From positions 2,597 to 11,398 of the forward strand of contig JAPUEV010000231.1 of the NCBI GenBank assembly GCA_027492415.1: a DNA stretch of 8,802 nucleotides, read 5' to 3'. Within the stretch, counting starts at the first letter, position 1, and every line of letters begins with the position of its first letter. Both the position numbers and the translations under genes were made by a program. The notes under the pieces are model-generated. The model made no database searches, was not told where the DNA came from, and saw nothing but the letters and a program-made list of their open reading frames with translations. This stretch comes from Ignavibacteria bacterium. Lineage in GTDB: Bacteria; Bacteroidota; Ignavibacteria; Tepidaquicellales; OLB5. Below, piece after piece: positions 1 through 7,373 of the stretch.

Positions 1-2174
1 ATTGCATTCCCCAAAACTTTCTTATCGAAATTAATGATCTCGGTATGAATAGGCTGGCGGTTTTTTGGGGGAGTGTTGATTATAGAGAGATCCCTTGCTC
101 CCAGCAGTGAAAAATTCAGCGTTCTTGGTATTGGTGTTGCCGTTAATGTTAATACATCAACATTTTCTTTCAGGAATTTTAATTTTTCCTTTGCCTTTAC
201 GCCGAACCTCTGTTCTTCATCAATTATCAATAGCCCCAGCTCTTTAAACTTTATATCCTTTGAAAGCAGCCTGTGGGTGCCTATAATAATATTGATTTTG
301 CCTGACTCAAGCTTTTCGAGTATTTCCTTCTGTTCCTTCTTGGTTTTAAACCTTGAAAGGTGGTCAACTTCCGTAGCCCAGGTAGTAAGCCTGTCTTTAA
401 AAGTATTGTAATGCTGTTCAGCAAGTATAGTTGTTGGCACAAGAACTGCAACCTGTTTATTATCAACAACAGCTTTAAATGCAGCGCGCACGGCGACTTC
501 AGTCTTGCCAAAGCCAACATCACCGCATACAAGCCTATCCATAGGATTTTCTGATTCCATATCCCTCTTAACTGCCTCTGTTGCTGCAGCCTGGTCAATG
601 GTATCTTCATACATAAAGCTTGCTTCAAGCTCCTTCTGCCATACTGAATCAGGCGAAAAGCGGAAGCCTTTTTCTGATTTACGCTTTGAATAAAGCAGTA
701 TAAGATCACGGGCAATTTCCTGTATCTTTTTCTTGGTCTTCTGCTTTATCCTTTCCCACTCGCTGCCGCCAAGCTTGTTCAGCTTTGGCGTTACGCCCTC
801 TGCCGCGGAAAATTTTTTAATTAAATGAAGTGAGTTAAGGTTAACGAACACCATATCGTTATCTTTATAAAGCAGCTTAACCGCTTCCTGCTCCACGCCG
901 CCGGTAACTATCTTTTTTAATCCTGCATATTTGCCTATGCCGAAATTCTGGTGCACCATGAAGTCACCATAATTAATAGTACTAAGCTCCTTAAATGTAA
1001 TCCCGCCGAATTTCCGCTTGCGCTTTGCCGGCCTGAAGTACCTGCCGAATACCTGGTGCTCTGTATAGACCGCAATATTAGCCGAAGGAAGCACGAATCC
1101 TTCATGAATTGAGCCATCAATGTATTTGATATTATTCAGGTCATCACCAAGTATCTCATCAACTATTTCACGGGTGCGCTTTAGCTGGTAATCATCTGTG
1201 CATGAAATATAAACTGAATAGCCGAAAACTGTAAGCTCGCTTAAATTTTCAGCGAATAATTTTGTGTTTGAGTTAAATGAGGGCTGTGACTTAGTATCAA
1301 TAAAAAGCTCTGTTGTCCGCTCTTTATCATTATCATTTAATGCAATACTCTTTATCAGCGGAAAGCCTGAAAAATATGAACGGCTGTAATTAGTTGTTTT
1401 GTAGAATATATCCTGGTTATCTTCTTTGATAAGGTCCGGTTCATCAAGCAGGAAGAAAGTATCATGTTTTATATAATCGATCAGTTTCTCAGTTTCGCTG
1501 TTTGCGCTATCCAGTGATTCAGTTGAAGGAAGTATCTCCACCGTTCCCAGCTGCGCAATTGAGCGCTGTGTTACAAGGTCAAATTCCCTGATCGATTCAA
1601 CCTGGTCGCCAAAAAACTCGATCCTGACAGGCTGGTTCAGGTTCTCAGGATAAATATCAATAATTCCGCCGCGTACGGCATAATCATTTTCTTCCTCAAC
1701 TATTTTTTTACGTGTAAAATTGAATTCCTTCAGCTTTTTTACAAGCTCATCAAATGCAAAGTCGCTTCCTTTTACAAGCTCAATAATATTTTTCCTGAAA
1801 GATTCTTCAGTCAGAATATTTTTATTAAGCGCATCAGGAGATGTCAGCAGTATAAAGCTTTCACCGGAAGAAATTTTTCTTAGTGTTGATGAAAGGGGAG
1901 TGATATCAGACTCAAACTCTTCGTCGTACTCACCCAAATACAGCCCCGCAGCTTCAGAGCCAAGTACCAGGTTCAGGTCGTCCTTCAGCTTAAACAGCCG
2001 GTTTGCATCATTTGAGCAGAAAACGATCTTTGGATTCAGCTCAAACAGCCTTGATATTATAAATGCTGTCAGCGAGCCCCTGATACCGGTAAAGAAAAGA
2101 TCTTTTCCGTTCTTTTCCGTTATGGTATTGAACTCAGGTGACCGGTATATTTTATCTTTTATCTCTTTTAACAC
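1..2174 (-). CDS. mfd: Transcription-repair coupling factor Mfd (3' end beyond the left edge)
   Basis: Mfd is a cytoplasmic DNA translocase that removes RNA polymerase stalled at DNA lesions and recruits UvrA for nucleotide excision repair. I checked the frame codon by codon: it is open for 724 codons from a GTG at 2174-2172 to the left edge. Visible parts in order: a UvrB-like N-terminal module (GIRGSL near residue 30, RGGIIDIYP near 168-176); an RNA-polymerase-interacting CarD-like domain starting around residue 400 (GDFMVHQNFGIGKYAGL); the helicase Walker A GDVGFGKTE with Lys557; the Walker B box DEEQRFG at 652-658; and TATPIPRTL at 678-686. The family usually has about 1,100 residues, so the end of the translocase motor and the UvrA-binding C-terminal region are missing. 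GTG is the only possible start: an in-frame stop lies at 2237-2235 and no other start codon lies between. It overlaps the ksgA stop by 7 bp, which suggests translational coupling. Identity is very secure. Confidence 0.97.
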   Translation of the reverse strand, partial: MLKEIKDKIYRSPEFNTITEKNGKDLFFTGIRGSLTAFIISRLFELNPKIVFCSNDANRLFKLKDDLNLVLGSEAAGLYLGEYDEEFESDITPLSSTLRKISSGESFILLTSPDALNKNILTEESFRKNIIELVKGSDFAFDELVKKLKEFNFTRKKIVEEENDYAVRGGIIDIYPENLNQPVRIEFFGDQVESIREFDLVTQRSIAQLGTVEILPSTESLDSANSETEKLIDYIKHDTFFLLDEPDLIKEDNQDIFYKTTNYSRSYFSGFPLIKSIALNDNDKERTTELFIDTKSQPSFNSNTKLFAENLSELTVFGYSVYISCTDDYQLKRTREIVDEILGDDLNNIKYIDGSIHEGFVLPSANIAVYTEHQVFGRYFRPAKRKRKFGGITFKELSTINYGDFMVHQNFGIGKYAGLKKIVTGGVEQEAVKLLYKDNDMVFVNLNSLHLIKKFSAAEGVTPKLNKLGGSEWERIKQKTKKKIQEIARDLILLYSKRKSEKGFRFSPDSVWQKELEASFMYEDTIDQAAATEAVKRDMESENPMDRLVCGDVGFGKTEVAVRAAFKAVVDNKQVAVLVPTTILAEQHYNTFKDRLTTWATEVDHLSRFKTKKEQKEILEKLESGKINIIIGTHRLLSKDIKFKELGLLIIDEEQRFGVKAKEKLKFLKENVDVLTLTATPIPRTLNFSLLGARDLSIINTPPKNRQPIHTEIINFDKKVLGNA

Positions 2175-2950
2175 AATTGGTTGCTCAGGGTAATAAATTC
2201 TTCTATGCTTAAGCTCTCTGCCCTCCGGCTGAAATCAAGCTCTGATCTTGAAAGGTCTGCTTCAATATTTTTCAGGCAATTCCGCAGTGTTTTTCTCCTT
2301 GTGCCGAAAGATGCCTTAACAAGCTTCCTGAAATATTCTATATCTTTAATCTTATCTTCCTGTGAAACAGTAAAATCAAAATAGATTATTCTTGAATCCA
2401 CTTTTGGCTTTGGGTAAAAGCTGTTGCGTGATACCTTAAATAGCAGCTTTGATGAACCGAATGCATTCACCAGCACACTGGGTATGCCGTATTCCTTATT
2501 CCCAGGCTCAGATGTAATTCTGCGAGCAACTTCCTCCTGTATCATTAACTGCGCATCCTGAATGATGGTTCTGTTATCAACAAGCTTAAAAATTATAGGT
2601 GAAGTGATATTATATGGTATGTTGCCTATTATCCTCAGTTTTTCATCAGGGTTTGTTTTCAGCTCGTTCATATCAAGCTTTAAAAAATCACGGTTTATAA
2701 GATCAATGCCTGCAAATCTTTGCTTAAGTATTGCGCAGTTATTCCTGTCAAGCTCAACAGCTGTAAAGTTATCTGTTTTTTCAAGAATGAATTTTGTAAT
2801 AGCGCCTTTGCCCGGACCTATTTCAATTACTCTATCACCCGGCTGAATATCAAATGAATCAACAATATTTTTACAGATATTTTCATCTGTCAGGTAATTT
2901 TGACCCAGTGATTTCTTCGGACGGGAATTATATGGTGTGAATTCTGACAA
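2168..2950 (-). CDS. rsmA/ksgA: 16S rRNA (adenine1518-N6/adenine1519-N6)-dimethyltransferase
   Basis: RsmA/KsgA uses S-adenosylmethionine to dimethylate two adjacent adenines in the 3'-terminal helix of 16S rRNA during late small-subunit assembly. The 260-residue length is normal and the motifs are complete: KKSLGQNYL at 12-20, the SAM-binding loop EIGPGKG at 43-49, the acidic motif VELDRN at 65-70, the catalytic NIPYN at 110-114, the QEEVARR segment at 138-144, FYPKPKVDS at 178-186, and the C-terminal FGTRRKTLRN and RAESLSIEEF. The start is TTG at 2950-2948. An in-frame stop lies at 2965-2963 with no better start between, and the first conserved block begins only about 11 residues in. No Shine-Dalgarno sequence is visible. 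It begins 4 bp after the acylase stop and ends overlapping mfd, so it is probably the middle gene of a three-gene operon. Confidence 0.97.
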   Translation of the reverse strand: MSEFTPYNSRPKKSLGQNYLTDENICKNIVDSFDIQPGDRVIEIGPGKGAITKFILEKTDNFTAVELDRNNCAILKQRFAGIDLINRDFLKLDMNELKTNPDEKLRIIGNIPYNITSPIIFKLVDNRTIIQDAQLMIQEEVARRITSEPGNKEYGIPSVLVNAFGSSKLLFKVSRNSFYPKPKVDSRIIYFDFTVSQEDKIKDIEYFRKLVKASFGTRRKTLRNCLKNIEADLSRSELDFSRRAESLSIEEFITLSNQLC

Positions 2951-2954
2951 TTGG

Positions 2955-5519
2955 TTATGGATTTAGAATAAGCAGTTCGTATTTTTTATCTATCATCTCA
3001 AGTTCGCTCATAGTGTTCTTTTTGTAATCGCCATAGCTCCACATCCTTGCCTGGTCGCTGTAATGTTTGCTCAGCGGCTGCCCTGATTGACCAGTTGTAT
3101 TAATTGTTACCGCATGCTCAATATCAGCCATATTTATCATCATCCTCATTGATGCGCCTACCACTACATTATATTTGCCGTTCTCTATTACATCGCTGAA
3201 GCTGTATTCAGTATTGTTTACACTGGTCTGGTCGCCGCCTACATCAAACGGACCTATATTAAAAGTTTTATCAAGCGCTTCTACAAAACCCATGGGGTGC
3301 CTGAACTTTACTGTATGCAGTGTGCCCCAGTTCCACGTATTAATATCCTGGTTAGTGAACTTTGTCTTCAGGAACTCAATTGCCTGCGCTAAGCTTTTCT
3401 TTACAATATCAGCGCGTTTTTCGGTCTCACGGGTATTTACATTATCAAACCAGATATTCTCAGGCTGCTTCATCAGTATTTCAAGCGCGCGGTACGGAAT
3501 GTTCTGTATTGAAATCAGATCATTGAATATATTATCGCCAAGCTCATCTTCAAAAATATTTTTGATTAAGAAAACAAGGTATGTATTGTAAACCGTGCCT
3601 ATCGATTCATTCTTATTTAATTCGCCGTTCCAGTTCATAAATCTTTCTACTGCCCAGTCAATATCATTTGTGCGCTGCGAAGGGCTGCTGTTTATATCTT
3701 CAGCAATGTTCTTAACTATTTCCCTGGCATAAGGTGATTCATAGCTGTTCTGCAGCAGCTTAAAATCTTCAAGATCAAATACAGTTTTTGAATCTATGAA
3801 ATTCTTTATCCTGTCAAACCTTGATGATGGCTCCCACAAGTAAGATATGTAATATTTATCCTTCTTATCCTTCATCCAGCTGAAGGGATCGGTGTTTGCC
3901 GTAACAATATATCCTTCAGGCGGGTTGAATACTTCAGGCATTTTGTCAAAATCAATAAAGCCCGTCCAGCTTAATTCATCTTCACCGGGGAAGATATAGC
4001 TGTAATTTACATTGGTCTTCCTTACAGGGATTTTTCCGCCGGCGCGGTAGCCTATATTGCCGTAAATATCAGAGTATAAAAAGTTTTGCGCCGGTACGCA
4101 GAAATCCTTAAGCGCATTTTTAAAATCATCCCAGCCTTTAGCTGTATTTATGCCGTAAAAACATTTTATTTCATCACTCTGTTCAAAGCCTGTCCAGCGG
4201 AAGGTCATAATTTTATCCTTATAAGGGTCATCACTGTTTTCCTTCATATCCGCAAAGCCTCTTACTTTAAGGTCAGATATAACAGGGCCAATCTTTGTTG
4301 TGAAGATCTTAAAATCAATCTCCATGGAATCCTTTACGAATATTTTTTCTGTAATGGAATCCATTGCAACAGGCTGGTTGTTATAAATATATTTCCTGCT
4401 GTCAGCTGAATCTCTTTTTATTATCACAAAATCATTGTCATCGTTCATTAAGTTGGTTAAACCCCAGCTTATGAATTTATTATTGCCTATAACTACTCCG
4501 GGGATACCGGGGAAAGACATTCCGCGCACATCAAGTGAACCGCCTTTAATGTAAACTTCATACCATCGTGAAGGTGCTTGAAGTGCAAGGTGGGGGTCAT
4601 TAGCAAGTATTGGCTTACCAAACATTGAGCGGCTGCCTGAAACTACCCATGAGTTGCTGCCAACATGAGAGACATTCATATTGAAATATTGCCTGTAGCT
4701 TTGGTTCAATTCAAAAAAACCTTTGCCAAGTGCAGAAACCTGCTTAAGGTATTCGGCATTATCATTACCAAGCATGCCGGTCTCATTCCTTTGTCTGCGT
4801 TTCTTTGGTGTATCCGTTTCTTCGTCTTCAGCAGTTGAATCTGCAGTTTCTTCCACGGGTTTGGTATATATAGTGATATTAGTATCGGGAAAGATGAGAG
4901 AGGTTTTTTCCATACCGGTTTTACTCAGAACTTCGCCCATTATATAATCAGTATACCATGCTATATTTAAATCCCAGCCCATCATCCTTGCAAGCATCAA
5001 AGAATTTTCCGGCTTCCACGGGTCAGGCTTGTAGTTCAATGCGTCAAACTCAACAGGGAGGTTGTTATAATGGGTTTCTATAAATTTATTAACCCCGGCA
5101 GTATAAGACTCAAGTATCTTTTTTGAATCAGGGCTAATATTGCTGTACCAGTTATACGCAAAACGGTGAATCCCGATCGTTCTGAATAATTTATCAAATT
5201 CAATTACAGATGAGCCTAATACCTCAGATAGCCTGCCTTCGGCAACCCTGCGGGTTAAGTCCATCTGCCAAAGTCTATCCTGTGCATGCAGGTAACCTTC
5301 TGTAAAATATGCATCATCCTGGTTTTGGGCATATATCTGCGGAACACCATAGTCATCAAAGTAAACTTTTACCTGCGATTTTAAGCCTGTAACGGCAATT
5401 TCGCCTGTTGTAGGATAAAATGATTTTTTGGAGATAATATTGAAAAGTAAGCCCAGAACAAGGATAACGGGGATTATTACTATTAAAATACCAAGAAACG
5501 TTTTAACGTATTTATTCAT
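2955..5519 (-). CDS. Penicillin acylase family protein (Ntn hydrolase), membrane-anchored or exported
   Basis: This is a precursor of the penicillin/acyl-homoserine-lactone acylase family (peptidase S45). Family members cut themselves into alpha and beta chains and hydrolyse amide-linked acyl groups outside the cytoplasm. Of 854 residues, 7-28 form one hydrophobic segment after MNKYVK, a signal anchor or signal peptide without a twin-arginine motif. The alpha region carries DDYGVPQIYAQNQDDAYFTEGYLHAQDRLWQMDLTRR (about 55-91, given as landmarks). The expected cleavage and nucleophile is Ser288 in HVGSNSW. It is followed by ANDPHL (306-311), where His310 sits at the position of the usual B23 residue, by PGVVIGNNKFISWG (340-353), and by ANTDPF (541-546), whose Asn542 is a plausible oxyanion residue. 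An unusual acidic-then-basic linker lies at 223-247. Start ATG, no Shine-Dalgarno sequence, AT-rich leader. It is the first gene of the minus-strand operon. Substrate is unknown: beta-lactam, acyl-homoserine lactone and lipopeptide are all possible. Confidence 0.93.
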   Translation of the reverse strand: MNKYVKTFLGILIVIIPVILVLGLLFNIISKKSFYPTTGEIAVTGLKSQVKVYFDDYGVPQIYAQNQDDAYFTEGYLHAQDRLWQMDLTRRVAEGRLSEVLGSSVIEFDKLFRTIGIHRFAYNWYSNISPDSKKILESYTAGVNKFIETHYNNLPVEFDALNYKPDPWKPENSLMLARMMGWDLNIAWYTDYIMGEVLSKTGMEKTSLIFPDTNITIYTKPVEETADSTAEDEETDTPKKRRQRNETGMLGNDNAEYLKQVSALGKGFFELNQSYRQYFNMNVSHVGSNSWVVSGSRSMFGKPILANDPHLALQAPSRWYEVYIKGGSLDVRGMSFPGIPGVVIGNNKFISWGLTNLMNDDNDFVIIKRDSADSRKYIYNNQPVAMDSITEKIFVKDSMEIDFKIFTTKIGPVISDLKVRGFADMKENSDDPYKDKIMTFRWTGFEQSDEIKCFYGINTAKGWDDFKNALKDFCVPAQNFLYSDIYGNIGYRAGGKIPVRKTNVNYSYIFPGEDELSWTGFIDFDKMPEVFNPPEGYIVTANTDPFSWMKDKKDKYYISYLWEPSSRFDRIKNFIDSKTVFDLEDFKLLQNSYESPYAREIVKNIAEDINSSPSQRTNDIDWAVERFMNWNGELNKNESIGTVYNTYLVFLIKNIFEDELGDNIFNDLISIQNIPYRALEILMKQPENIWFDNVNTRETEKRADIVKKSLAQAIEFLKTKFTNQDINTWNWGTLHTVKFRHPMGFVEALDKTFNIGPFDVGGDQTSVNNTEYSFSDVIENGKYNVVVGASMRMMINMADIEHAVTINTTGQSGQPLSKHYSDQARMWSYGDYKKNTMSELEMIDKKYELLILNP

Positions 5520-5612
5520 TTAAATATATACAAATATAACCATATTACATTTGAACTTAAATTCTTATTTTCGCCTTAGTATAAGTAGCATAAATCACCG
5601 GAGAAAAAACCA
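5520..5612. promoter_or_regulatory. Divergent intergenic region with the promoters of both operons
   Basis: This 93-bp AT-rich spacer separates the start codons of the leftward acylase operon and the rightward thioredoxin-fold operon, so it should hold both promoters. On the plus strand there is TTGAAC (5551-5556) and TATAAG (5580-5585), but the spacing of 23 is too long for a standard sigma-70 pair. No other pair is convincing. I therefore call the region but not exact promoter elements. No strong inverted repeat that would suggest an operator is visible. Confidence 0.5.
5600..5603 (+). promoter_or_regulatory. Ribosome binding site (GGAG) of the thioredoxin-fold gene
   Basis: GGAG lies 9 nt before the ATG at 5613 and supports that start. 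It is one of only two clear Shine-Dalgarno sequences in the window. The other precedes tatA. Confidence 0.7.
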
Positions 5613-6683
5613 ATGAAAAAAGCAGTTTTATTATTTGCCCTCTTTTTTATCAGCAGCACAGCATTTTCACAGATCGATTTCCAGAAAGGCTCTGTTTCAG
5701 AAATTCTTGCCAAGGCAAAATCTGAAAACAAGCTTGTAATGGTTGATGTTATGACCGATTGGTGCAAATGGTGTATTGAGCTTGATAACAAAGTTTATGC
5801 AAAGAAGGATGTTTCTGATTTTGCAAATGCCAACCAGGTAAATTATAAGATAGATGCTGAAAAAGGCGAAGGCGTTGATTTTGCCAAGAAATACAAGATA
5901 CAGGGTTTTCCTTCAATATTATTCCTTGATGGCGACGGCAATGAAGTTGACAGGATCTACGGATACGTGCCTGCAAAAGATTTCCTGGAAATGATGCAGG
6001 ACTACAATAAAGGTATAAATACATTTTCATACCTAAAGACAGAAGTTGAAAAAAATCCATCAAACATAGATGCAACGCTTAAGCTTGCAGATAAATATTC
6101 AATGTACAGCGAAGGTGATAAGGCTAAAGAGCTTCTTAATAAGATAATCCAGATGGACGGTTCCAACGCAGGCGGAAAAACAGATGACGCTCAATTCCGT
6201 TTAATTTCATTCACAGAAAAAGAAGAAAAAGCAAAACAGCTTGAAGCGTTCATAATTGCTAACCCAAACAGCGACCAGCTTAAAGATGCATACGTATCAC
6301 TTGCTGAAACATATTATTATGAGCTGGCTGATATGCCCAATACTGAAAAATGGTATAAGGATGCATTTGCCAAGTTCCCCAATGATGATGCTTTAAATTC
6401 AAGCTATGGCCAGTTCTTAAACCAGGTAGCAATTGGGTTTGCTGATAAAGGCACAAGCGATGAGGATTATAACAAAGGGCTAAAGAGAATTGAAGATGCG
6501 TTAAAATATGTTGCTGGCTCAGTTAATGAAGCAAGCTCGTATTATATACAGTCAAAGCTTTATTTTAATCTGAAAGATTACGCAAAGGCAAATGAATCAA
6601 TTGATAAGGCATTGAAAATTTTTGACAGGAAGCTTTACAGGGACCATAAAGAAAAAGTAGAAAAGCAGTTAAGCCAGAAATAA
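5613..6683 (+). CDS. Exported thioredoxin-fold protein with TPR-like C-terminal half
   Basis: The 356-residue protein starts with a Sec signal peptide (MKK, then a hydrophobic stretch, probable cleavage after AFS at residue 19, leaving an N-terminal Gln). Next comes a thioredoxin-like domain at about 25-135: VMVDVMTDWCKWC holds the redox pair Cys51-Cys54, and the cis-proline is Pro100 in GFPS. The DWCxxC context resembles the Thioredoxin_7 / DsbD C-terminal group rather than classic WCGPC thioredoxin, so a periplasmic disulfide or thiol-handling role is inferred. The remainder (about 150-350) is alpha-helical, with TPR-like pairs such as KLADKYSMYSEGDKAKELL and KLYFNLKDYAKANESIDKAL, probably a protein-binding scaffold. 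It is the first gene of the rightward run, has a good ribosome binding site, and stops 1 nt before the next gene. Its partner protein is unknown. Confidence 0.88.
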   Translation: MKKAVLLFALFFISSTAFSQIDFQKGSVSEILAKAKSENKLVMVDVMTDWCKWCIELDNKVYAKKDVSDFANANQVNYKIDAEKGEGVDFAKKYKIQGFPSILFLDGDGNEVDRIYGYVPAKDFLEMMQDYNKGINTFSYLKTEVEKNPSNIDATLKLADKYSMYSEGDKAKELLNKIIQMDGSNAGGKTDDAQFRLISFTEKEEKAKQLEAFIIANPNSDQLKDAYVSLAETYYYELADMPNTEKWYKDAFAKFPNDDALNSSYGQFLNQVAIGFADKGTSDEDYNKGLKRIEDALKYVAGSVNEASSYYIQSKLYFNLKDYAKANESIDKALKIFDRKLYRDHKEKVEKQLSQK

Positions 6684-6684
6684 A

Positions 6685-7104
6685 ATGAAAAAAGCCGCGC
6701 TTTTATTTATAAAAGCCCTCTTTTTTTTAATACTGTTCGGTATTACTTACCAAATGGTGAACAGCTCGCTGGATATATACAATAATTTTGCTTACGATAA
6801 AGCTGTATTAAGATTAACTCCGTACGGGTACATACCGCTGCTGCATGACCCGTTTGATTACAAAAGCGCTGATGCACAGATAAAAGGCGGTGATTTTGTT
6901 TACGTCGAAGACTGGGAATCTGCAGATAACGGCAGGGTAGTATTTGCAAAAGTCAGGTCAAAGTTCAGCTCAGGATATATCAATAACCGCCTGCTGGTTG
7001 AAGCAAACATAAATGTAATGCCTATTGTATCAGTGCTTCTGCTGGGCTTTATGATGATACTAATGATAAGAAAAATTTATTTTAAACTACATAAAATTCA
7101 ATAA
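6685..7104 (+). CDS. Small two-pass membrane protein with an SH3-like loop, function unknown
   Basis: I do not recognise this 139-residue protein as a named family. It has a hydrophobic N-terminal segment (about 5-25) after MKK, a soluble middle region, and a second hydrophobic segment (about 111-128) followed by a basic tail (RKIYFKLHK). The middle region around 64-106 (AQIKGGDFVYVEDWE, then VVFAKVRSKFSSGYINNRLL) looks like a bacterial SH3-like fold: a 'GDFVYV' strand, a 'FAKV' strand and a closing 'GYI...LL' strand. By the positive-inside rule this domain would face the periplasm, with both ends in the cytoplasm. The gene starts 1 nt after the thioredoxin-fold gene and ends 3 nt before purS, so all three are probably cotranscribed. 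A shared envelope role with the thioredoxin/TPR protein is a guess from context. No Shine-Dalgarno sequence is visible. Confidence 0.8.
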   Translation: MKKAALLFIKALFFLILFGITYQMVNSSLDIYNNFAYDKAVLRLTPYGYIPLLHDPFDYKSADAQIKGGDFVYVEDWESADNGRVVFAKVRSKFSSGYINNRLLVEANINVMPIVSVLLLGFMMILMIRKIYFKLHKIQ

Positions 7105-7107
7105 AAA

Positions 7108-7365
7108 TTGTATTCTGCTAAAATAAAAGTCACATTAAGGAAATCAATCCTTGATCCCCAGGGCAAGGCAGTTGAACATTCTATCCAGAGCCTTGGCTAC
7201 AAGAACATTCTTGATACAAGAATAGGCAAGTATGTTGAGCTTAACATTGATACCAAATCACAGGAAGAAGCCGAGCTAATTACAGATGAAGTATGTAAAA
7301 AGCTTCTTTCTAACCCTGTAATGGAAGATTATACCTTTGAAGTAGTGAACGTAAACGGAAATTAA
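7108..7365 (+). CDS. purS: Phosphoribosylformylglycinamidine synthase subunit PurS
   Basis: PurS is the small subunit that joins the glutaminase PurQ and the synthetase PurL in the FGAM synthase complex (fourth step of purine synthesis, FGAR to FGAM). The 85-residue length is typical. The conserved blocks are present: YSAKIKVTLRKSILDPQG at the N terminus (DPQG 16-19), RIGKYVEL at 38-45, CKKLLSNPVMEDY, and the closing FEVV strand. The start is TTG at 7108-7110. Directly upstream in the same frame are AAA and then the TAA stop of the preceding gene, so no earlier start is possible, and the N terminus matches the family exactly. purQ follows after 8 nt. Confidence 0.96.
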   Translation: MYSAKIKVTLRKSILDPQGKAVEHSIQSLGYKNILDTRIGKYVELNIDTKSQEEAELITDEVCKKLLSNPVMEDYTFEVVNVNGN

Positions 7366-7373
7366 TTTATTTA

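Noticed and set aside
2101..2120. Two tandem copies of TCTTTTCCGT
   Set aside because: They lie in the mfd N-terminal coding region, encode ordinary EKNGKD-like residues, and two 10-bp copies are too little to call a repeat element.
1720..2193. Plus-strand 157-codon open frame opposite mfd
   Set aside because: It is Ser/Phe-rich with no family features, and lies wholly opposite a well-supported mfd reading frame. It is an antisense shadow.
3175..3591. Plus-strand 138-codon open frame opposite the acylase
   Set aside because: No recognisable motifs or ribosome binding site. It is the complement of conserved acylase coding sequence.
5531..5538. On the minus strand this reads TATATTTG, a match to the Bacteroidetes -7 box TAnnTTTG ahead of the acylase
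   Set aside because: It would leave an mRNA leader of only about 7 nt and no matching -33 TTTG lies at the right distance. The AT-rich spacer can produce it by chance.
5749..6075. Minus-strand 108-codon open frame opposite the thioredoxin-fold gene
   Set aside because: Its composition is that of an antisense frame, and the opposite strand has a signal peptide, a CxxC site and a cis-proline in order.
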